Positions 1 through 5,339 of a stretch of 5,786 nt of DNA are shown here, piece by piece. The notes beneath the pieces are model-generated. The model was not told where the DNA came from. It worked only from the letters and a program-made list of their open reading frames with translations, and ran no database searches. This stretch comes from Paracoccaceae bacterium (lineage in GTDB: Bacteria > Pseudomonadota > Alphaproteobacteria > Rhodobacterales > Rhodobacteraceae): positions 1 to 5,786 of the forward strand of contig SKMI01000238.1 in NCBI GenBank assembly GCA_007121115.1, read 5' to 3'. Position 1 is the first letter of the stretch; every line of letters starts with the position of its first letter. A program made the position numbers and the translations under genes.

Positions 1-443
1 CGCCGCCGGGGTCGGTGACGGCGCTGGAGCAGTCGCCGCGTCCGCCCGTGCGCCCTGCCGGCCTGCGCCGCCCGGCGGGGACCACGGACAATGCAGCGCC
101 GGACGAGGATATCGCCATGGCCGTGGCCAGTTCGGTCGCCGCGCGCATCGGCCCGCGCGGAGGGCGCGAGGTGGACCCGGCCAGCCTGCGGCCCGGAATG
201 CGGCTGGTGCAACTGGGCACATTTCCCAGCGAAGAGGCCGCGCGCGACGCCTGGTCCACGCTATCGCAGCGCTTCCGCCCGTATCTGGACGAGTATGGCC
301 GCGTGATCGAGGCCGCGCACAGCGGTGGGTCGGTGTTCTATCGCCTGCGCGCGCATGGCTTTGAAAACGAGGCCGAAGCGCGTGGCTTCTGCGCGATTCT
401 GATCGACCAGAACGCCGACTGCATTCCGGTCCTCTTGCGGTGA
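1..443 (+). CDS. SPOR-domain protein, C-terminal part (5' end outside window)
   Basis: The reading frame is already open at the left edge (codons start at base 3), so the GTG at 15 is probably internal and the true start lies upstream. The visible part begins with a Pro/Arg/Ala-rich, probably disordered linker. A SPOR domain follows from about base 200: a VQLGTF opening strand, an EEAARDAW helix, an FYRLRA strand, an EAEARGFC helix, and a final DCIPVLL strand. Two cysteines (codons 390-392 and 420-422) sit where alphaproteobacterial SPOR proteins often have a Cys pair; a disulfide is possible. SPOR domains bind denuded septal glycan in the periplasm, so the full protein is probably inner-membrane anchored and acts at division or in wall remodelling. 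Its stop overlaps the nagZ start, which indicates co-transcription and translational coupling. The domain call is strong. The N-terminal architecture and exact role cannot be seen. Confidence 0.88.
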   Translation, partial: PPGSVTALEQSPRPPVRPAGLRRPAGTTDNAAPDEDIAMAVASSVAARIGPRGGREVDPASLRPGMRLVQLGTFPSEEAARDAWSTLSQRFRPYLDEYGRVIEAAHSGGSVFYRLRAHGFENEAEARGFCAILIDQNADCIPVLLR

Positions 444-1432
444 GCCCCCCGCGGCGGGTGATCTTCGGTTGCACCGGGCCGCGGCTGGACCCGGACGAGG
501 CGCGGTTCTTCGCGCAGGCACAGCCGTGGGGCTTCATCCTTTTCGCCCGCAACGTGGTGGACCCGGCGCAACTGCGACGACTGACCGAGGCGTTGCGCGG
601 CGCCGTCGGCCGCGCGGCGCCGGTGCTGATCGATCAGGAAGGCGGGCGCGTGCAGCGCCTTGGCCCGCCGCACTGGCGCGGCTGGATGCCGCCGCTGGAC
701 CAGACTGCGCGCGCGTGTGATCCCGTTCGCGCCATGGAACTGCGCGGGCGGCTGATCGCGGCGGAATTGGCGGCGGCGGGGATCGATGTGAATTGCGCGC
801 CGCTGGCCGATATCGCGGGCGCTGAAACGCATCCGTTTCTGCGCAACCGCTGCTATGGGGAAGACCCTGCGCAGGTCACCGCCTGCGCGCGCGCCATGGA
901 CAAGGGGCTGATGGCGGGCGGGGTGCTGCCGGTGCTCAAGCACCTGCCCGGGCACGGGCGGGCGCGCAGCGACAGTCACCACGCGCTGCCGGTGGTGGAC
1001 GCGGCGCTCGCGGACCTGGAGGCCACGGATTTCGCCCCGTTCCGCGCGCTCTCTGACCTGCCGCTGGGGATGACCGGGCATCTGCTCTTCCCAGGCCTGG
1101 ACGGGCAGGCGCCGGTCACCACTTCGGCCCGGATGATCGCCATGATCCGCGAGGGGCTCGGCTTCGACGGTGCGCTGATGACGGACGACATATCCATGCA
1201 GGCACTCGCCGGGCCGGTGGCCGACCGGGGGCAGGCGGCGCTGGCAGCGGGCTGCGATCTGGTCCTGCACTGCAATGGCGATATGGCCGAGATGGCCGCT
1301 CTGGCCGAGGTCTGCCCGCCGCTGGATGGTGCCGCGCGCGACCGATGCGCAGCGGCGCTGGCGACACGGCGCGCCGCCGATGACGCCGACCTTGCCGCGC
1401 TTTCGGCGGAATACGACGCGCTTATGGCCTGA
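440..1432 (+). CDS. nagZ: Beta-N-acetylhexosaminidase NagZ (GH3)
   Basis: This 330-residue protein has the usual length of a one-domain cytoplasmic NagZ, the enzyme that removes GlcNAc from GlcNAc-1,6-anhydroMurNAc peptides during peptidoglycan recycling. Visible GH3 motifs are DQEGGR at residues 65-70, KHLPGHG at 167-173 (family form KHFPGHG), the DSH loop at 178-180 carrying the probable Asp-His acid/base pair (His180), and MTDDISM near 247-253, where Asp249 is the expected nucleophile. There is no signal peptide, as expected for a cytosolic enzyme. The GTG start at 440 overlaps the upstream TGA in a GTGA arrangement. No clear Shine-Dalgarno sequence precedes it, so coupled reinitiation is likely. 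All catalytic elements look intact. In many Rhodobacteraceae nagZ is followed by scpA and scpB, but here the next genes are convergent and unrelated to that set. Confidence 0.95.
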   Translation: MSPPRRVIFGCTGPRLDPDEARFFAQAQPWGFILFARNVVDPAQLRRLTEALRGAVGRAAPVLIDQEGGRVQRLGPPHWRGWMPPLDQTARACDPVRAMELRGRLIAAELAAAGIDVNCAPLADIAGAETHPFLRNRCYGEDPAQVTACARAMDKGLMAGGVLPVLKHLPGHGRARSDSHHALPVVDAALADLEATDFAPFRALSDLPLGMTGHLLFPGLDGQAPVTTSARMIAMIREGLGFDGALMTDDISMQALAGPVADRGQAALAAGCDLVLHCNGDMAEMAALAEVCPPLDGAARDRCAAALATRRAADDADLAALSAEYDALMA

Positions 1433-1435
1433 GAC

Positions 1436-1449
1436 AGCGCCGCTGCGCT
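1436..1449. terminator. Small hairpin in the convergent gap (weak terminator candidate)
   Basis: The 16-base gap between the stops of nagZ and the MotB-like gene, together with one base of the latter's stop codon, contains a perfect 5-bp stem (AGCGC with GCGCT) and a 4-base loop. Being symmetrical it could act on both strands, but it is short and neither side has a T-tract. It is the only terminator-like structure I see between these convergent genes, so transcripts may overlap here or end by Rho. Confidence 0.2.
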
Positions 1450-1856
1450 CACCGCTCGGTCAGCTTCAACTCGATGCGGCGGTTCAGGGCGCGGGCTTCG
1501 GGGATGTCGCGCGGGTCGACGGGGCGGTATTCGCCGAACCCCGCCGCCGCCAGCCGGTCGGGCGGAAAGTCCAGCTCATCAATCATGAAACGCACCACCG
1601 ACAGCGCGCGCGCCTGGCTGAGTTCCCAGTTGTCGGCGAAGCGCCCGCCGGGCGCGATGGGCAGGTCGTCCGTGTGCCCGTCCACGCGCAGCACCCAGTC
1701 GATGCTGGGCGGGATTTCGTCGGCGATCTCGCGCAGGAGCCCCACCACATTGGCGATCTGTGCTCGCCCGCCATCGGCCAGATCGGCCGAGCCCAGATCG
1801 AACAGCACCTCGGAGGAGAACACGAAGCGGTCGCCCACGATCTCGATCCCGTCGCG
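1449..1856 (-). other. OmpA/MotB peptidoglycan-binding domain of the MotB-like protein
   Basis: This segment encodes residues 680-814. The order is a first beta strand (DRFVFSSEVLFDLGSADL), the VDGHTDD loop, the NWELSxxRAxxVVRFM helix, the LAAAGFGEYRPV strand and loop, and the terminal NRRIELKL strand. The 10-residue insertion between the TD and LS motifs, with the spacing HTDDLPI-NWELS, is typical of MotB-class domains. All expected ligand residues are present, so binding to meso-diaminopimelate-type peptidoglycan is a reasonable family-based inference. Confidence 0.88.
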
Positions 1857-3893
1857 CCCGCCCAGCACATCGCGCAGAAGCCCGAAGAATTCGGAGCGGT
1901 AGCGCTCCAGCTCGTCACGCTCGGCTTCCAGCCGCTGGCGCTCGGCCTCTTCCAGCGCGGCGCGGCGGCTTTCCTCGGCAGCCAGCCGCGCGAGCGCCAG
2001 GTTCAGATCGGCGCCCAGGCTTTCGATCTGCACCTGCGCCTCGGTCTCCCGGCGCCGCACATCGCCCAGCAGCTCCTGCAGGCTGGCCACCTGCTCGGCC
2101 AGCTGCGCCACCTGCTGGTTCAACAGCGCCAGACGGCGGCGGTCGGCGGCGGCCATTTCCTCGGCCTCGGCCAGTTCCTGCCGGGCCAGCGCGGCCAGCG
2201 CCGCCTGCTGTTCGCGTTCGCTCACTTCGTCCCGGGCGATTTCCTCGGCGCGGGCGCGGGCCATTTCGGCGGCGGCGAGCATGGACAGCGTATCCTCGGC
2301 CCGCTGCCGCTCTTCCTCCAGCGCCAGGGTCATCGCGGTCAGTTCCGCATCCGCGCCTTCCAGCCGCTCGCGCAGTGCCTGCGCGGCGGCGGCCTCGGCC
2401 AGGCGGGCGGCTTCCTCGTCGCTCAGCGCCGCTTCCGCCTCGGCCAGCCGCGCGCGCAGCGCCTGTGCGGCGGCCGCTTCGGCCAGGCGTGCGGCGTCGG
2501 CCTCGGCGATATCATCCTCGGCGGCGCCCAGGCGGTCGCGCAGGTCCTCGGCGGCGGCCAGCGCTGCCAGTCGCGCAGCCTCGGCGTCATCAAGCTGCGC
2601 TTCGGTATCGGCGAGTCGCGCGCGCAGGTCTTCAGCGGCGGCAAGGTTGGCCAGCCGTGCGGCCTCGGCTTCATCCAGCTGCGCCTCGGTTTCGGCCAAC
2701 CGGTCGCGCAATTCCTCGGCGGCGGCCAGCGCGGCCAGGCGCGTGGCTTCGTCGGCGGCGACCTGTGCTTCCGTCTCGGCCAGCCGTTCGCGCAGTTCCG
2801 CCGCCGCGGCCAGCGCCGCCAGCCGCGCGGCTTCCTCGGCGCCCAGCTCCTCCTGCAACGCCGCCAGTTCCGCGCGCAGGGTTTCGGTGTCGGCGGCCAT
2901 TTCGTCGCGCTCGGCGGCGGCCAGAAGCGCGGCCTCGATCGCGGCTTCGCGGTCAGCCTGAACATCGCGCAGACGGTCGGCAGCGGCGATCAGCTCTTCC
3001 TCGGCGCTGGCCAGCCGTTCGGCGGCGGTGTCGCGCAAGGTTTCCGAGGCGCGCAGCCGCGCGGCCATGTCGATCAGGTCGGTCCGGGCGCTGCGGGCGC
3101 GGGCCTCCGTTTCCGCCAGCGCGGCCTCACGCTCGGCCAGCCGGTCCAGCGCGGCGACAAGATCGGCCTGCACATCGGCGCGGGCCGCTTCCTCGCGCGC
3201 CAGATCCGCAGCCAGGGCGGCGAGCGAGGCTTCGCGCTCGGTGGCCTCGGCCTGCATCTGTGCCAGTGCAGCTTCCACCGCCTCGCGCTGGGCGGCGGCC
3301 AGGCGCGCGGCCTCGGCTTCGGCGTCGCGTTCGTCGCGCATGGCGGCGAGCGCCATCTGCAGCGCTTCCTGCTCCGAGATCAGTTCGGCCTGCGCGGCCT
3401 CCAGATCGGCCACATCAGCCGCAAGCGCTTCGCCTGCTGCCAGCGCCCGGTCACGCTCGCCGATCAGGGCCGCGACCTGCGCCTCGAACGCGGTGATATC
3501 GGCGCGGGCTTCGGCCAGGTCGGCCTCCCGGCTTTGCAGGGTCCGGGTCAGCCCGGCGATCTGCGTGGCCTGCGCGCTTGCGGTTTCGCGCGCGGCGGCC
3601 AGATCGCTCTCCAGCCCCGCCACATCGCTTTCCAGGCCTTCGACCTCGCCCTCCAGCGCGGCCACGCGGGCCTGCGACAGTCCCAGCGCCTCGGACAGGC
3701 TGGACACCTGCGCGGCAAGCCCCTGCAATTCGGTGTCCTGGGTGTCGATGGTCTCGCGCAGCACAAACTGCACGATCATGAAGATCGACAGCACGAACAT
3801 CAGCACCAGCAGGAGCGCCGTCATCGCATCCACGAAGCCCGGCCAGATGCTGTTGCTGACCGCGCGCTGTCCCGTGCGCCGGGCAAGCGACAT
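1449..3893 (-). CDS. MotB-like protein: TM helix, long coiled coil, OmpA peptidoglycan-binding domain
   Basis: This is an 814-residue protein in three parts. Residues 16-46 form one TM helix with the MotB-type sequence WPGFVDAMTALLLVLMFVL; Asp22 sits where the MotB/ExbD/TolR ion-carrying aspartate is found. Residues about 50-665 are Ala/Glu/Leu/Arg-rich heptads predicted as coiled coil, including six 28-residue repeats. Residues about 680-812 are an OmpA/MotB domain: FDLGSADL, VDGHTDDLPI at 737-746, NWELSQARA at 755-763 and NRRIE at 804-808. Asp742 and Arg762 match the diaminopimelate-binding pair. The domain resembles MotB more than Pal. With the N-terminus inside, the coil and OmpA domain are periplasmic. 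The ATG at 3893 follows the upstream stop by 3 bases and has a strong GGGAGG site. It should be the rotor/anchor partner of the MotA-like protein. A flagellar role is not supported: MotB is far shorter and no flagellar genes are visible. Confidence 0.9.
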   Translation of the reverse strand: MSLARRTGQRAVSNSIWPGFVDAMTALLLVLMFVLSIFMIVQFVLRETIDTQDTELQGLAAQVSSLSEALGLSQARVAALEGEVEGLESDVAGLESDLAAARETASAQATQIAGLTRTLQSREADLAEARADITAFEAQVAALIGERDRALAAGEALAADVADLEAAQAELISEQEALQMALAAMRDERDAEAEAARLAAAQREAVEAALAQMQAEATEREASLAALAADLAREEAARADVQADLVAALDRLAEREAALAETEARARSARTDLIDMAARLRASETLRDTAAERLASAEEELIAAADRLRDVQADREAAIEAALLAAAERDEMAADTETLRAELAALQEELGAEEAARLAALAAAAELRERLAETEAQVAADEATRLAALAAAEELRDRLAETEAQLDEAEAARLANLAAAEDLRARLADTEAQLDDAEAARLAALAAAEDLRDRLGAAEDDIAEADAARLAEAAAAQALRARLAEAEAALSDEEAARLAEAAAAQALRERLEGADAELTAMTLALEEERQRAEDTLSMLAAAEMARARAEEIARDEVSEREQQAALAALARQELAEAEEMAAADRRRLALLNQQVAQLAEQVASLQELLGDVRRRETEAQVQIESLGADLNLALARLAAEESRRAALEEAERQRLEAERDELERYRSEFFGLLRDVLGGRDGIEIVGDRFVFSSEVLFDLGSADLADGGRAQIANVVGLLREIADEIPPSIDWVLRVDGHTDDLPIAPGGRFADNWELSQARALSVVRFMIDELDFPPDRLAAAGFGEYRPVDPRDIPEARALNRRIELKLTER
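2334..2837 (-). repeat. Six in-frame 84-bp (28-residue) tandem repeats in the coiled coil
   Basis: Residues 353-520 of the MotB-like protein divide exactly into six units of 28 residues. The register arginines of the AARLA/ATRLA motif fall at residues 357, 385, 413, 441, 469 and 497. The consensus is AARLAALAAAEDLRDRL followed by AETEAQLDEAE. Units 1-4 share the LAALAAAEEL-type core, while units 5 and 6 share AARLAEAAAAQALR, which suggests at least two rounds of duplication. Twenty-eight residues is exactly four heptads, so adding or removing a unit keeps the coiled-coil register. At the DNA level the copies are similar but not identical. A weaker match one period upstream (Arg329) may be a decayed copy. 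Confidence 0.88.
3777..3848 (-). other. Single transmembrane helix with conserved channel aspartate
   Basis: This segment encodes residues 16-39 of the MotB-like protein. It has a short positively charged N-terminus (RR at 5-6, R10), then WPGF, then the Asp22-containing hydrophobic stretch. It matches the MotB/TolR/ExbD signature of an aspartate about 5 residues into the TM helix. In those families this residue carries the proton or sodium ion through the MotA/TolQ/ExbB pentamer. The segment just after it (RETIDTQDTELQ) lies where MotB has its plug, but I cannot identify a plug from sequence alone. Confidence 0.8.
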
Positions 3894-3896
3894 GGC

Positions 3897-5105
3897 CTAG
3901 CCCTCCCGGCCGCGCGCCGCGGGAATGTTGCGCGAAAGCTGCCGCACGGCCGAGGTCAGCGTGGCCAGGTCGGTGCGCAGGTCGGACATGGATTCCTGCC
4001 GCCCGGCGGAAAGTTCTTCCAGCACGCGCAGCAGTTGCAGATCGATGGAGCGCAGGCGCAGGCGGGTTTCGGCCTCGATATGCGGGCCGCCCTCTTCCTC
4101 GTCGCGGCGCATCAGTGCGATGATCTGTTCCTGCGCCTCGGCGATCCGTTCCAGCGCGGCTTCGGTCTGTGGAGGGGGCTGGGGCGCGGCGCTGGTCTGG
4201 GCCAGCCGGTCCACGGCTTCGGCCAGGTAGCCCAGCCCCTGATCCAGCGCCACGCGTTCGCTGTCGGCCTGTTGCTGCTGCGTGCGCATGGATTCCATCT
4301 GTTCGGCCATGGCGTCCAGCACCGCGACCATGGCGCCCAGATCCCCAGTGGCGCCGTCGCCCGTATCAGTCCCGGCGGTGCCCAGCCGGGTGATGGAGGA
4401 GAGCCATTCCTCCAGCTCGCGGTAGAACCGGTTCTGCCCATGCCCGGCGAACAGTTCCAGAAGCCCCACCACAAGCGACCCCGCCAGCCCCAGCAGCGAG
4501 GAGGAGAACGCCGTGCCCATGCCGCCAAGCTGTGCCTCGAGCCCGGTCATCAGCCGGTCGAAGACGATGATGCCGGCCTCATCCTCGGCGGGGGCCAGCG
4601 AACGGATGGTTTCCACCACCGCCGGCACCGTGATCGCCAACCCGTAGAACGTGCCCAAGAGCCCCAGGAAGATCAGCAGGCTGACCAGATAGCGGGTGAT
4701 GTCGCGCTGTTCCTCGATCCGCGTGGCGACCGAGTCGAGGATCGAACCCGCCGAGGACGCGCTGATATGGCTGCCCCGCCCGCGCGAGCGCAGCAGGGCC
4801 GCCAGAGGCGCCAGCAGGCGCGGCGCGATGGTGACCTGATGGCCCGGCGTTTCGGAGGCGAAGCCCTCGATCCAGATCACCGAGCGGCGCAACTGGAACA
4901 CCTGCCAGAAGGTCGCGCCCACCCCGATCAGGAAGACGAAGAATATGAATCCATTGAGCCAGATATTGGCGAGAAACACGCCCGAGACGCGCGGAAACAG
5001 GAACCATGTGCCAATGCCCACCAGCACAAGGATCGTGAGCATGATCACAAGCTGGCGGACAGGCTGGGTGAATTGCGTTGTGGCCCCGATTGGCGGTCTG
5101 GCCAT
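3897..5105 (-). CDS. MotA/TolQ/ExbB-like four-TM inner-membrane protein
   Basis: With the ATG at 5105 this protein has 402 residues. Hydrophobic segments lie near residues 17-38, 47-70, 139-164 and 194-220. TM3 carries FLGLLGTFYGLAITVP (146-161) and TM4 GMGTAFSSSLLGLAGS (195-210). These are the paired pore-lining helices of the MotA/TolQ/ExbB family, with small and hydroxyl residues (Thr152, Thr198, Ser201-203) facing the ion path. A cytoplasmic section of about 70 residues separates TM2 and TM3. The C-terminal tail of about 180 residues is mostly predicted helix, with a Pro-rich break (PQPPPQ) near 308-313. The protein probably forms a pentamer around the TM helices of the downstream MotB-like partner. 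A longer frame opens at a TTG (5165), but that codon lies inside the -35 element, and an ATG at 5141 lies in the -10. The ATG at 5105 has an AGGA site 10 bases upstream. Confidence 0.88.
   Translation of the reverse strand: MARPPIGATTQFTQPVRQLVIMLTILVLVGIGTWFLFPRVSGVFLANIWLNGFIFFVFLIGVGATFWQVFQLRRSVIWIEGFASETPGHQVTIAPRLLAPLAALLRSRGRGSHISASSAGSILDSVATRIEEQRDITRYLVSLLIFLGLLGTFYGLAITVPAVVETIRSLAPAEDEAGIIVFDRLMTGLEAQLGGMGTAFSSSLLGLAGSLVVGLLELFAGHGQNRFYRELEEWLSSITRLGTAGTDTGDGATGDLGAMVAVLDAMAEQMESMRTQQQQADSERVALDQGLGYLAEAVDRLAQTSAAPQPPPQTEAALERIAEAQEQIIALMRRDEEEGGPHIEAETRLRLRSIDLQLLRVLEELSAGRQESMSDLRTDLATLTSAVRQLSRNIPAARGREG
3902..3907 (-). promoter_or_regulatory. Strong ribosome-binding site for the MotB-like gene
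   Basis: GGGAGG on the minus strand ends 8 bases before the ATG at 3893 and lies inside the last codons of the MotA-like gene. With a gap of only 3 bases between the two genes, it fixes the downstream start and suggests coupled, stoichiometric production of the two partners. Confidence 0.75.
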
Positions 5106-5115
5106 GCGGTTGCGT

Positions 5116-5119
5116 TCCT
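5116..5119 (-). promoter_or_regulatory. Ribosome-binding site deciding the MotA-like start
   Basis: AGGA (within AGCAGGAAC) lies 10 bases before the ATG at 5105. No comparable purine-rich site precedes the alternative ATG at 5141 or the TTG at 5165, so this site supports the 402-residue form. Confidence 0.55.
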
Positions 5120-5136
5120 GCTCTGTTTTGCTGCGC

Positions 5137-5165
5137 AGCATAGTGGCGGGGTCCGGGCTTGCCAA
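5137..5165 (-). promoter_or_regulatory. Sigma-70-type promoter for the MotA/MotB-like pair
   Basis: On the minus strand TTGGCA (5165-5160), a 17-base spacer and TATGCT (5142-5137) form a promoter-like arrangement. The first hexamer has one mismatch to TTGACA and the second two to TATAAT, with ideal spacing. The predicted transcription start is near 5130, giving a leader of about 25 bases before the ATG at 5105. It lies in the only sizeable non-coding gap of the window (5106-5339), where the other content is one hairpin next to the upstream gene. No operator or riboswitch was recognised. Confidence 0.55.
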
Positions 5166-5300
5166 ATGACTTTTGGGCCAAGGTGCCGATGCTTCGGCCG
5201 GTTCGGCGCGAATGCTGCAAATCTGCCGCGGTTTTCCCCTGTGCAGCGGGTGTTCGGGTCCAGTCGGGAGTTGGCTTGAGGCTCGGACGGGGTGGGGGCG

Positions 5301-5330
5301 GCGCCCGCGACCAAAGCGGACGCAGGGCGC
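5301..5330 (-). terminator. GC-rich hairpin just downstream of the ALDH-like gene
   Basis: GCGCCC-GCG on one arm and CGC-A-GGGCGC on the other give a 9-bp stem with one bulged base and an 11-base loop. It starts 9 bases after the ALDH-like stop codon. On the minus strand it is followed by a C-rich stretch, not T residues, so it is not a classical intrinsic terminator. It may help RNA end formation or protect the 3' end. Its position separates the ALDH-like transcript from the promoter of the next pair. Confidence 0.35.
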
Positions 5331-5339
5331 GGCCTTCGG

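Noticed and set aside
338..1270. A 310-codon minus-strand frame opposite nagZ
   Set aside because: The plus strand carries all GH3 catalytic motifs in this interval. The antisense translation is Arg/His/Pro-rich with no domain, a GC-rich shadow.
2334..2837. CRISPR-like or satellite repeat array
   Set aside because: The 84-bp periodicity is in frame with a coding sequence, there are no spacer/repeat alternations, and the period equals four heptads of the encoded coiled coil.
1760..3496. A 578-codon plus-strand frame with an extremely Arg/Pro/Ala-rich product
   Set aside because: It is an out-of-frame antisense reading of the coiled-coil repeats. The composition is an artefact of repeated Ala/Glu/Arg codons.
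1449..5105. Zorya-type defence module (ZorAB)
   Set aside because: The MotA-like and OmpA-containing MotB-like parts match in outline, but the long extension is on the wrong partner and there is no ZorC/ZorD/ZorE-like gene next to the pair within the window. The flanks are nagZ and an ALDH-like gene.
1449..5105. Flagellar motAB or TolQR/ExbBD
   Set aside because: The MotB-like protein is more than twice the size of flagellar MotB, TolR and ExbD lack an OmpA domain, and no flagellar, tolA/tolB or tonB genes are visible.
1275..5279. A 1334-codon open frame on the plus strand, antisense to both motor genes
   Set aside because: It is exactly in codon register with both minus-strand genes, so its stops could only arise opposite TTA, CTA or TCA codons, which are rare in such GC-rich genes. 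The two genes share the same register across their 3-base gap, so the frame runs through both. Its Gln/Gly/Arg/Leu-rich translation mirrors the sense repeats and has no recognisable domain, whereas the sense strand has clear TM, pore and OmpA motifs.
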